The notes beneath the pieces are model-generated. The model ran no database searches, was not told the DNA's origin, and worked only from the letters and a program-made list of their open reading frames with translations. The translations under genes and the position numbers were made by a program. DNA of 64,000 bases from Bacteroides ilei (GTDB lineage: Bacteria; Bacteroidota; Bacteroidia; Bacteroidales; Bacteroidaceae), in assembly GCF_900128495.1 (NCBI RefSeq), contig NZ_LT635801.1:259997-323996 (forward strand), given 5' to 3'. This document shows positions 51,932 through 60,132 of the stretch, piece by piece (positions within the stretch are counted from its first letter, which is position 1; each line of letters opens with the position of its first letter).

Positions 51932-53386
51932 TTATTCGTTGTCAAAAATCTCTTTCAATATCTCCTTGTCATCAAAATGATGTTTCACCCCTTTTACTTC
52001 CTGATAGTTCTCGTGGCCTTTCCCGGCTACCAGAATTACGTCGCCCGGTTGTGCCAGCATGCAGGCGGTACGGATGGCTTCCTTGCGGTCAACGATTGAA
52101 ATGACCTTTTTCATGTCTTCCTTGGTCAGTCCGGCCAGCATGTCGTTGATGATGTCCTGCGGTTCCTCGAAGCGGGGGTTGTCGGAGGTGATGACTACCT
52201 TGTCGCTTTGTTTTACGGATTCCTGTGCCATCAGCGGGCGTTTGCCCTTATCGCGGTTTCCTCCTGCACCTACTACCGTAATGACACGGCCGTTTCCTCT
52301 GAGCACTTCGTGGATGGCGTTCAGGACGTTTACAAGGGCATCGGGGGTATGTGCATAGTCGACTATGGCTGTATAGTTTCTCGGCGAGCGGAGTGCATCG
52401 AAACGTCCGGCTACAGGGCGCATGGTACTCAATTTGACCAGTACGTCTTCAGGCTGTTTGCCCAGCAGACAGCAGGCTCCGTATACGGCCAGCAGGTTTG
52501 ATGCGTTGAAACGTCCGATGAACTGCACGTTCACTTCACGGTTGTTGATGTCCAGAAGCATCCCTTCGAATCCGTCTTCCAGTACCTTTCCCTTGAAATC
52601 GGCCAGCGTGCGCAGTGAGTAGGTGGCTACCTTGGCCTTGGTGTTCTGTACCATTACCATGCCGTTTCTGTCGTCGGCGTTGGTCAGTGCAAATGCACTT
52701 TTGGGCAGTCCGTCGAAAAAGGCCTTCTTGGCTTTCAGGTAGTTTTCGAAAGTCTTGTGGTAGTCCAGGTGGTCACGGGTGATGTTCGTAAAGATACCGC
52801 CTACGAACTTCAGTCCCCCGATACGTTTCTGCGCGATGGAGTGTGAACTGACTTCCATGAACGCATACTTGCACCCTTCGTCGGCCATGCGTCCCAGCAG
52901 GCGGTTCAGGGTGATAGGGTCGGGGGTAGTATGGTCGGTCGGGATGGCTTCGTCGTCGATGTAGTTGCACACCGTCGACAGCAATCCTACCTTGTAGCCG
53001 AAGCTCCGGAACATCTTATATAATAAGGTGGCGATTGTAGTCTTCCCGTTGGTACCTGTAACGCCTACCAGGTCGAGCTTGGAGGTCGGATCGCCGTAGA
53101 ATGTAGTAGCCAGCCGGCCTACCGCATCTTCCGTGTCGGCCACCTTTACATAGGTTACATTTTCATGCAGGGTTTCCGGATAAGTTTCGCATACCACTGC
53201 AGCAGCTCCTTTTTCAATGGCTTTCTCTATATAGGCGTGTCCGTCGGTCTGTGTACCTTTTACTGCAACAAACAGATGGCCTGTTTCTACCAGACGTGAG
53301 TCCATCTGGATACCTGTAATTTCAATATCTGTGGCGCCTTTCGTTTCACAGACGGTAACGGATCTGATAATTTCTTCCAGTTTCAT
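51932..53386 (-). CDS. murE: UDP-MurNAc-L-Ala-D-Glu--meso-diaminopimelate ligase
   Basis: This 484-residue ligase adds the third peptide residue. It has P-loop GTNGKTT (111-117), the lysine-rich YLKAKKAFF region that contains the carbamylated lysine, and DNPR at 402-405. DNPR is the meso-diaminopimelate-specific motif, so the wall should be of the A1-gamma DAP type usual in Bacteroides. It lies between the PBP gene and mraY, with 15 and 8 nt gaps. Confidence 0.97.
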   Translation of the reverse strand: MKLEEIIRSVTVCETKGATDIEITGIQMDSRLVETGHLFVAVKGTQTDGHAYIEKAIEKGAAAVVCETYPETLHENVTYVKVADTEDAVGRLATTFYGDPTSKLDLVGVTGTNGKTTIATLLYKMFRSFGYKVGLLSTVCNYIDDEAIPTDHTTPDPITLNRLLGRMADEGCKYAFMEVSSHSIAQKRIGGLKFVGGIFTNITRDHLDYHKTFENYLKAKKAFFDGLPKSAFALTNADDRNGMVMVQNTKAKVATYSLRTLADFKGKVLEDGFEGMLLDINNREVNVQFIGRFNASNLLAVYGACCLLGKQPEDVLVKLSTMRPVAGRFDALRSPRNYTAIVDYAHTPDALVNVLNAIHEVLRGNGRVITVVGAGGNRDKGKRPLMAQESVKQSDKVVITSDNPRFEEPQDIINDMLAGLTKEDMKKVISIVDRKEAIRTACMLAQPGDVILVAGKGHENYQEVKGVKHHFDDKEILKEIFDNE

Positions 53387-53401
53387 GTCAATTCTTAGTT
53401 C

Positions 53402-55531
53402 TTAGTTCTTTAGTGTCAATGTGATAGTTTGTCCTCTATGTAATGTGGAACCGGCAGCTATGCTCTGTTCCCTCACTTTTCCCATTCCGGTAATCCGTAC
53501 GCGGAGACCGTGGCTTTCGAGCAGGTAGACGGCATCTTTCGCTCCCATACCGCGTACGTTCGGTACCAGTTTCTTGCTCTGTGTCACTCTTTTCAGGTCG
53601 GCAGCCGAACGGGTACATTCGGTTTTTCCCCATAACGGATTATGTGTGTAAGGCACGGTACGGCTGTTCCCGGGGATATCCAGGCTGCGCAGTACATAGG
53701 CCGTTTCGATCATGTCGCCGTTCTTTACGTCCGGAATCAGGATGGAAGTGGAATCCTTGATGGTTGCCGGGTCACGGTACAGGTACTTGGCATAGATGCG
53801 TTCTGCAATCCGGCTGAAAACCGATCCGGCCTGCAAACCACCCGATGCCGGTCCGTGCGGAATCAGGATGGAGATGATGCAGCTGTATTTCGGGTTTTCC
53901 GACGGATAGTAACCGCAGAAACTTACCTGGTAGCTTACTCCGTTGGCTTTGTAACCCGCCTTTCCCTGTGAGATCTGTGCCGTACCGGTCTTGCCCGAAA
54001 CGTTGAACTGCTTGCTGCCGGCCGGTTTGGCCAATCCTTCCGAAACTACTTTACGCAGGATGGTCTTGATCATTGTAAGAGTCGTGTCCGAACAGATTTT
54101 CGGGTTGACCACTTCGGTCGGGAATTCCTCCAGTATCTCGCCGTTCTTGGCGATGGCCTTCACGAACTTCGGCTTGATCATCACTCCGTCGTTGGCGATG
54201 GCATTGTAGAAGTTCAGTATGTAGATAGGCGGTATCATGGTTTCATAACCGATACTCATCCAGGGCAGGGTAGTCTTGGCGAAATACCGCTCTTTCGGTC
54301 CCAGAATGCGGGGGCTGGCTTCACCTACGAAACCCAGATGCAGGGGCTTGTCGATACTCATACGTTTCAGGCCGTCGACGAACTTCTGCGGATTGTTCTT
54401 GTAGAACTTGTCGATGATAGTGGAGACACCGATGTTCGATGACACTTCCATGATGCGGGTTACGTCTATTTTGCCGAATCCGCCTCGGGTGGCCCAACCC
54501 CAGTCTCTCATCTTGCTGCCATACATGTCTACCACACCGCTCCCCGTGTCGACTACATAATCGGGGGTGATATAGCCGTCTTCCATGGCCACCATGATGG
54601 AGGCGGTCTTGAATGTGGATCCCGGTTCCATCAGGTTGCTTACGGCATTGTTCCTCATTTCGTAGTATTTCCCGTCGCCGGCACGTGTCATGTTGACGTT
54701 GGCTTTCACGTCTCCCGTCTTGACGTCCATGACGATTGCCACGCCCGAAAGGGCGTTGAGGGTTTCAAGCTGGTCTACCAGAGCCTTTTCGGCTATATCC
54801 TGTATGTCCACATCGATGGTCGTGATGATGTCACAGCCGTCTACGGCAGGTTTGTCGATGATGTTCAGGTAGGTGTTCCTTACTTTCTGGCGGTGTGTGA
54901 TACCGTCCTGTCCGCGCAGAACGGAGTCGTATGTCAGTTCCAGTCCGTTCTTGGCTCCCTGTGTCATGTCGGGGTACATGTCGCCGAGGGTACGCATGGC
55001 CAGTGAGCCGAACGGTTTCTTCCGCTGGTTGTATGTCTCGGCATGCAGACCTCCCTTGTTCTTGCCAAGGTTAAACACCGGCAGTTTCTGTACTTCCTTG
55101 TATTCGATGTATGAGATCCGTCTCGGGTACAGCAGGAAGTGGCGGCTTTTGGCTTTCCGTCCTTTCAGGATCTGTCTGCGGAATTCCTGTACGCTCCTGT
55201 CGGGAAAGAGCTCGTTCAGCCCCTTGCAGATTTCCGTCAGGTGGTTCATCAGCATGGTATCCTTTTCCATGCCTCCTGCCTTGAAGTCCATGTATATCCG
55301 GTATTCCGGCAGACTGCTTGCCATCAGCTTGCCGTCGGATGATATGATGTTTCCACGGTTCGGGTGTACTACGACGTTCTCTTTGACAAAACGGTCGGCT
55401 ACGTCCTCCCAGTATTGGCGGTCGGCAAACATGATGACGGCGGCCTTGACTATGATGGATATAGCCAGCGCCAGCATGATTACCACAATGAAGGTGTAAC
55501 GCAGCATGATGTTTTTCTGTCCCGGAATCAT
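53402..55531 (-). CDS. ftsI: Class B penicillin-binding protein FtsI with PASTA domain
   Basis: This 709-residue transpeptidase cross-links septal peptidoglycan. One transmembrane helix (about 10-35) anchors it. The catalytic motifs are SxxK at S305 (EPGSTFK), SxN at 364-366 (SSN) and KTG at 512-514. A single PASTA domain closes the protein (about 650-709, VPNVRGMGAKDAVYLL). The E. coli homologue has no PASTA domain; it is usual in Bacteroidetes. It lies 2 nt after the ftsL-like gene. Confidence 0.96.
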   Translation of the reverse strand: MIPGQKNIMLRYTFIVVIMLALAISIIVKAAVIMFADRQYWEDVADRFVKENVVVHPNRGNIISSDGKLMASSLPEYRIYMDFKAGGMEKDTMLMNHLTEICKGLNELFPDRSVQEFRRQILKGRKAKSRHFLLYPRRISYIEYKEVQKLPVFNLGKNKGGLHAETYNQRKKPFGSLAMRTLGDMYPDMTQGAKNGLELTYDSVLRGQDGITHRQKVRNTYLNIIDKPAVDGCDIITTIDVDIQDIAEKALVDQLETLNALSGVAIVMDVKTGDVKANVNMTRAGDGKYYEMRNNAVSNLMEPGSTFKTASIMVAMEDGYITPDYVVDTGSGVVDMYGSKMRDWGWATRGGFGKIDVTRIMEVSSNIGVSTIIDKFYKNNPQKFVDGLKRMSIDKPLHLGFVGEASPRILGPKERYFAKTTLPWMSIGYETMIPPIYILNFYNAIANDGVMIKPKFVKAIAKNGEILEEFPTEVVNPKICSDTTLTMIKTILRKVVSEGLAKPAGSKQFNVSGKTGTAQISQGKAGYKANGVSYQVSFCGYYPSENPKYSCIISILIPHGPASGGLQAGSVFSRIAERIYAKYLYRDPATIKDSTSILIPDVKNGDMIETAYVLRSLDIPGNSRTVPYTHNPLWGKTECTRSAADLKRVTQSKKLVPNVRGMGAKDAVYLLESHGLRVRITGMGKVREQSIAAGSTLHRGQTITLTLKN

Positions 55532-55533
55532 AA

Positions 55534-55941
55534 TTATTTATCTTCTTTTTTCTCTTTGATCAGGTATGGAGGGGTGGCCGCTATCTGGAGCGGGGTCCCT
55601 TCGGTTGCAATATATTCTTCTATGCGCGACTGGCGGCTTCTTTCGGTCAGTTCGGAAGAGATGGTCAGTGCGTCGTATTTCGTATCGATCAGTTCTTTTT
55701 TCAGCCTGTCTATTTCAATCAGTTCCTGCTGGCTTGCATACCGGTTGTCGATATACAGGATTGTGAGCAGTACAATCAGAATAAGCAGGTTGGTCTGCCT
55801 TTTCAGGAAATCGTGTGCCAGGATATCACCTCCCAGAATACTTTTGAACGTGATGTGTCCGGAGTTTTGCTGCCGGTCCTGGTCTTTTCCCTGTTCCATT
55901 TTCGGTTCTTTCGGTTCCTGTTGTTCCATCATGGCGGTCAT
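55534..55941 (-). CDS. FtsL-like divisome protein
   Basis: This 135-residue small membrane protein has a cytoplasmic N-terminus rich in E, Q and K, one transmembrane helix (about 50-66, LLILIVLLTILYIDNRY) and a periplasmic coiled coil (about 70-110). That topology and its place between rsmH and ftsI match FtsL, which activates the FtsWI synthase. The sequence is too divergent for a secure match to E. coli FtsL. The ATG at 55941 overlaps the rsmH stop; an ATG nine bases further in is possible. Confidence 0.82.
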   Translation of the reverse strand: MTAMMEQQEPKEPKMEQGKDQDRQQNSGHITFKSILGGDILAHDFLKRQTNLLILIVLLTILYIDNRYASQQELIEIDRLKKELIDTKYDALTISSELTERSRQSRIEEYIATEGTPLQIAATPPYLIKEKKEDK

Positions 55942-56849
55942 TTCTTTTCGGCGATCCGCAGTTTGGCGCTGCGAGAACGCGGGTTACGTGCTATCTCTTC
56001 AGACGAAGGGACAATCACTTTGTTGTTTATCAGTCTGAACGGGGCCTGTATGTTCCCGTAGAAGTCCTTTTCGGCCTTTCCTTCCACGTTGCCCGTCTTC
56101 ATCAGGTTCTTCACGATACGGTCTTCCAGCGAGTGGTAGGTAATCACTACCAGGCGTCCTCCCGGCTTCAGGGCCTGTGTGGCCGCATACAGCATTTCTT
56201 TCAGGGCTTCCATCTCCTGGTTCACTTCAATGCGCAATGCCTGGAAAACCTTGGCCAGTTCCTTCTTTTCCCGTTCACGGCCGAAGAGCGGTTTTACCAC
56301 ATCCAGAAAGTCGCCTATCGTGACGATCTGTTTCTGCGTCCGGGCCTTTGCCAGTGTGGCGGCCAGCTTGCGGCTGTTCTTCAGCTCCCCGTATAGGTAG
56401 AACACGTCGGCCAGCCGCTCTTCTTCGTAGGTGTTCACGATGTCGGCTGCCGTTTTTCCGGCACGCTTGTTCATGCGCATGTCCAGGTTGCCGTCAAAGC
56501 GGAAGGAAAATCCGCGTTCCGAATCGTCGAAGTGATGGGAAGAAACGCCCAGGTCGGCGAGGATGGCATCCACTTCTTCAACACCGTAATAGCGCAGAAA
56601 GTTGTGCAGGTAGCGGAAATTGCTTCTCACGAACGTAAAGCGGCTGTCGTTTACGATATTCTTTTCAGCGTCTTCATCCTGGTCGAAGCTGAACAGGCGG
56701 CTCGTTTCATCCATCCTTCTGAGGATTTCTTTCGAGTGTCCACCTCCTCCGAAAGTCATGTCGGCATAGATGCCTCCCGGGTGGAGGTTCATCCCGTCAA
56801 TGCTCTCGTCCAGCAGTACGGGAATGTGATATGTCTGTTCTGTTTCCAT
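55938..56849 (-). CDS. rsmH: 16S rRNA (cytosine-1402-N4) methyltransferase
   Basis: This 303-residue enzyme methylates N4 of C1402 in 16S rRNA. The N-terminal HIPVLLDESIDGMN and SAM-binding YADMTFGGGGHS motifs and the later DLGVSSHHFDDSERGFSFR region identify it. It is the first gene of the dcw cluster here. In many bacteria mraZ precedes it; none is visible on the minus strand upstream. Confidence 0.96.
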   Translation of the reverse strand: METEQTYHIPVLLDESIDGMNLHPGGIYADMTFGGGGHSKEILRRMDETSRLFSFDQDEDAEKNIVNDSRFTFVRSNFRYLHNFLRYYGVEEVDAILADLGVSSHHFDDSERGFSFRFDGNLDMRMNKRAGKTAADIVNTYEEERLADVFYLYGELKNSRKLAATLAKARTQKQIVTIGDFLDVVKPLFGREREKKELAKVFQALRIEVNQEMEALKEMLYAATQALKPGGRLVVITYHSLEDRIVKNLMKTGNVEGKAEKDFYGNIQAPFRLINNKVIVPSSEEIARNPRSRSAKLRIAEKK

Positions 56850-56980
56850 CCTGTTTTTTGTCTGAAAGTTTGTAATTTCTACCTTATATATCCGATTGAG
56901 GTTGTAAAATTACATATTTCCCTATAATTTGTTATATAGATTTCCGAAAAATCTTTAAAGAAGTTATCAACAGGTGGTTT

Positions 56981-57448
56981 GTCTCACAGTCTCAACTTTC
57001 TCAATATAGATGCGTGATTCCGTAAAAATCGCCGTAAAATATTGTGATATAGTAGTTTGCGCCTGTTTTAACAGTTCCTGGAATCTGGCTTTCGGACGGT
57101 TGGACTTATATTGGGGGACCGTTCCGGAGCTGAATTTGGAGCTGTTTTACGTATGTAAATATTTTTTATCGCCGGAAAAACGGCCGATATAGCCATTTTC
57201 CGGGCTTTTCCTGTTGTAATGATAATTTATTTTCCGGGGCTTTCCTTAAGGGAATTCCGGAGGGTGGACACTTATTGGGAAATAGCATGAAAATCCCTCC
57301 TGTAATGGCCTGTAGACAGGGGTACGGCTTTTTCGGAAGTGTTTTTGGGAAGAGGGGTGTGGCAGAAAAAATATCCTTTTTCAGGGGCGTTTTTATGTCG
57401 TGATGCGAGGATCGCGTAACTATATTGAGAAAGTTGAGACTATGAGAC
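56981..57448. repeat. 468-bp segment bounded by near-perfect 29-bp inverted repeats
   Basis: The left arm 56981-57009 starts GTCTCACAGTCTCAAC. The right arm 57420-57448, read on the minus strand, matches it in 28 of 29 bases (C/T at position 7). Similarity continues weakly for about 9 more bases inward. Each arm contains GTCTCA twice. The 410 nt between show no gene and no TAnnTTTG box. It could be a MITE-like element, an invertible segment or a relic. No target duplication is evident. Confidence 0.7.
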
Positions 57449-57518
57449 GGGATACAGAGGGCGTAGAAAAGGCTGTGTAAATATTTATTATTTATGACCG
57501 GAAGGCCCGAAAATTCGT

Positions 57519-57649
57519 CTTGGAATTTTTGGAAAAAGGCTTGGAATATTCCTGAAAAGAATTTGTTCTTTTGCTGCAGATGACTTGATCTTTTCTTTGG
57601 AATGACTTGGCCTTTTTTCTTCAGGAACTTGGCGCTTTCAGGAGCTTTG
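57519..57649 (+). repeat. Degenerate 22-bp-period tandem repeat (six units)
   Basis: Units begin with CTTGG, CTTGG, TTTGT, CTTGA, CTTGG and CTTGG at 57519, 57540, 57562, 57584, 57606 and 57628. Spacings are 21, 22, 22, 22 and 22. Each unit has a T-rich centre and several end near GGAATGA or CAGGAA. It is noncoding and lies just beyond the 3' end of the channel-like gene. A related array is at 16221-16308. Confidence 0.6.
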
Positions 57650-57681
57650 CGTTTTGCAGGGTCAATAACCCGTGGAGCTGT

Positions 57682-59964
57682 TTATCCCTGCTTCTGCTGC
57701 TTTTCGTATAACCTGACGGTTGTTTGTACCACTGCGTAATCATATCCTTGCGTTCCCGTATCCAGCCGGTCCCAGTCTGTCAGGCAATGGTGTTTCCTGA
57801 TCTTTTCACTTTTTCCGCTGGGATAGAGTTGCTTCTCCTCTTCCGACATCTGCGTATAACCCAGCATGAAATGGGACGCATTCCACCGGAGGTGTTCGCA
57901 GACGGAGGCGTTGGTAAGGCGGGTATGCCAGTCGGTAAGTGATTCACTGTCGTCCGGACTTGCGGTTATCGGCCATGACGGGCAAGGGAACGGTTTTTCC
58001 ATGTTTCTGAGGCCCAGCAGGACTTCCTTGGTATAACGGTGCTTGTAGTTTGCTTTGTCCTGCGATTCCTTTCTGGCCAGTTCACGGCGTTCCAGGAATG
58101 ATTTTGCCCGGTTTCTGCGTTCGTCCCACCCGAGGTTGCTGCCTCCTACCGCTTCACAATAAGCCTTGTAGAACTGTTTGGCCGCTTCCGTTTCTTCGTC
58201 ATCGATGATCCAGTTCTTGGTATAGACGGTATCGGGGTTTCCGAAATATTCGATGACCGTATTGTTTGCAGCATAGGCGTTGATGGTCTTGTCGAATTTG
58301 AACTTGTCTGTAGTATGATACAGGCGGACGAATATCTTGAAGTTCCGGAAGTCGTCGGGGCGGTGCTGCAAGGCGAATTCATAAAGGGTGGCCGCTATAT
58401 CCAGGTTGCGGTCATCTTCACCGGTGGCTATGACTACATAGTTGAGCTGTCCGATAATTTCATGCAGTTTCCTGTAGAATCCGTCCGACCCGCTGCCATA
58501 AGGACAGAATTCCACTTCTCCTTCCGCTTCAATGCCCGGGAGGGCAGGCAGATCATTGGAAAGTTCGCTTTTTACCAGGTTGATGTTTTCATCGCAGACA
58601 ATCAGCCGTACAGGTACCTTGTGCTTTTCTGCATCGGGAAAAGCGGAGAATTCGTACAGGAAACGTAATGCTTCCTTTCCGGTAGAGCCGAATCCGATGA
58701 TGAGTGCCGTAAATGGTTTTCCGGATTCTACGTAGCCTGATTTGCTGTTGATGTTGACGAAATGGATGGGGTGGGCATAGTTTCTTCCGCTGTCATCCTT
58801 TCTCATGGACAGTTCCATCACCGCTTCATGTGAATCGTCGAGCAGATGCAGTTTGCTCCGGTAGCAGTCTTCCTGTAGTCTGGTCACTCTGGTTCTCCGG
58901 GCCGAGCAGTAAAGCTGGTTTATTTTTGTCCCGATGTCGCTGTCAAGTATTTTCAATGAAGCGCGCAGGTTGGCTGGTTCATTGTCGGTGAGAAGAAAGA
59001 AATCGGTCTTGCTGGAGCTTTTCATGAACTTACCCACCTTGCTGAGGCCCATGCTGCGCAGGAAATTTTCATTGTCGGTTTCTGCTTCCGACGGACGAGT
59101 GTTGCTTTTCAGTAGGATGTAGTGTATGCCCGACAACTGTTTCGTTATATTGGTCTTGTACGAAAGCAGGCCGAGCAGTCCGCTGAAACTCAATCCATTG
59201 ACTTTCACATCTTCTTCCTGTGGAAAGTCGATGAATACGATCCTTTCCTTTCCGCCGGTGCGGCTGTAAATATCCTTTGCCAGGAGGAAACTTTTTTCGT
59301 TAAGCCCCCAGAATACGTTCAGTTTCGGCTTTGTGAACAGGTTGAGTTGCCAGACACAACCCCTGAACCAGTCGACGATACGTTTGCCGAAGCAGGTAAC
59401 GGCAAATACCATACTGGTGGTGAGGGCAAGAAAGTGGATCAGGGCAAAGAACAGCATGTAGACCGGGTTGCCGGAGCAGTTCTTGGCTACGCCGATCAGG
59501 TTCGATTTCGACAGGAACATTTCGAATGAGGAAAGCATCGAGCGCAGGAGGAGGGTAACGCAGTTGCTTCCGGTTCCGGCATAGGCATATCCCATGAAAT
59601 AGATGGCCATTCCCGAAACGAAGATGAGTACGGCCGTTTCGAGCAGCATTTCGCTGGAAAAGGTCAGTATGTTCTTTTTCTTGTTCCTGAACCACCATAT
59701 GAACTGTTTCAGCCAGAAATAGGCCGATGTGATCCAGGCTACCAAAATAAGCAGGAATATGATGCCGGCACCTTGGCTTGCCAAAGGCTTGAGGACCGAG
59801 AATTCGCTGCCGGTCTGCAGGCAGTGCCGGTTCTCAAGTAATAACTTGAGGCTATCCAGCAGATAGCTGTTGTCGGTAGAAATGGGTTGTGGGTCGGCGG
59901 TTGCGCCTGTGGCTGTATGGAATATACATGCAAAGACCAATATGGCAAGTAAGGTTCTGTTCAT
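57682..59964 (-). CDS. Channel-like membrane protein with two RCK/Rossmann-like domains and a RyR domain
   Basis: This 760-residue protein has an N-terminal signal or first helix (about 1-21) and three transmembrane segments (about 66-90, 106-128, 166-192). Two Rossmann-like domains follow: about 212-405 (starting KPKLNVFWGLNEKSF, with IVFIDFP) and about 417-585 (ALIIGFGSTGKEALRFL, a GxGxxG-type nucleotide loop, and VVIATGEDDRNLDIA). The C-terminus (about 675-755) has CEHLRWNASHFMLGY, typical of the RyR domain. The order recalls potassium channels gated by tandem RCK domains, but I see no TVGYG filter. Ion transport or nucleotide-gated signalling is inference; no pathway is known to me. It is monocistronic. 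Confidence 0.75.
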   Translation of the reverse strand: MNRTLLAILVFACIFHTATGATADPQPISTDNSYLLDSLKLLLENRHCLQTGSEFSVLKPLASQGAGIIFLLILVAWITSAYFWLKQFIWWFRNKKKNILTFSSEMLLETAVLIFVSGMAIYFMGYAYAGTGSNCVTLLLRSMLSSFEMFLSKSNLIGVAKNCSGNPVYMLFFALIHFLALTTSMVFAVTCFGKRIVDWFRGCVWQLNLFTKPKLNVFWGLNEKSFLLAKDIYSRTGGKERIVFIDFPQEEDVKVNGLSFSGLLGLLSYKTNITKQLSGIHYILLKSNTRPSEAETDNENFLRSMGLSKVGKFMKSSSKTDFFLLTDNEPANLRASLKILDSDIGTKINQLYCSARRTRVTRLQEDCYRSKLHLLDDSHEAVMELSMRKDDSGRNYAHPIHFVNINSKSGYVESGKPFTALIIGFGSTGKEALRFLYEFSAFPDAEKHKVPVRLIVCDENINLVKSELSNDLPALPGIEAEGEVEFCPYGSGSDGFYRKLHEIIGQLNYVVIATGEDDRNLDIAATLYEFALQHRPDDFRNFKIFVRLYHTTDKFKFDKTINAYAANNTVIEYFGNPDTVYTKNWIIDDEETEAAKQFYKAYCEAVGGSNLGWDERRNRAKSFLERRELARKESQDKANYKHRYTKEVLLGLRNMEKPFPCPSWPITASPDDSESLTDWHTRLTNASVCEHLRWNASHFMLGYTQMSEEEKQLYPSGKSEKIRKHHCLTDWDRLDTGTQGYDYAVVQTTVRLYEKQQKQG

Positions 59965-59986
59965 AAAATCTGCGTTTTCTTTTGTC

Positions 59987-60017
59987 CAAAATTAGTGATA
60001 TAATCCGTAACCTGAAA
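59987..60017 (-). promoter_or_regulatory. Promoter of the channel-like gene
   Basis: On the minus strand TTTC (plus 60014-60017, 3 of 4 matches) and TAATTTTG (plus 59987-59994) are 19 bp apart. The -7 box lies 22 nt before the ATG. Confidence 0.55.
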
Positions 60018-60132
60018 GTATCTTTCTGAAAAATCGTTATGTACTTCTGTCTGTTTCTGCTTGTTCTTTTGTGGAAAATAATTAAATTTACAGCGATATC
60101 GATAGCATAAATAACCGAAATAACCTAAACAG

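Larger units (their letters stand above)
56850..57681. other. Gene-free region upstream of the dcw cluster
   Basis: These 832 nt hold no convincing gene. They contain a 468-bp segment bounded by 29-bp inverted repeats (56981-57448) and a 22-bp-period repeat array (57519-57649). An open frame of 60 codons at 57010-57192 (plus) shows no homology I recognise. I see no clear promoter for rsmH, only TAATTTTA on the minus strand at 56905-56912, one base off the -7 consensus. mraZ is absent. Confidence 0.7.

Noticed and set aside
56964..56972. TTATCAACA, one base off a DnaA box, also present at 12953-12961
   Set aside because: Single isolated near-matches; no cluster of boxes and no dnaA nearby, so no origin is claimed.
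57010..57192. 60-codon plus-strand frame inside the inverted-repeat segment
   Set aside because: It has no recognisable homology, no ribosome site and no TAnnTTTG promoter; its length is within chance.
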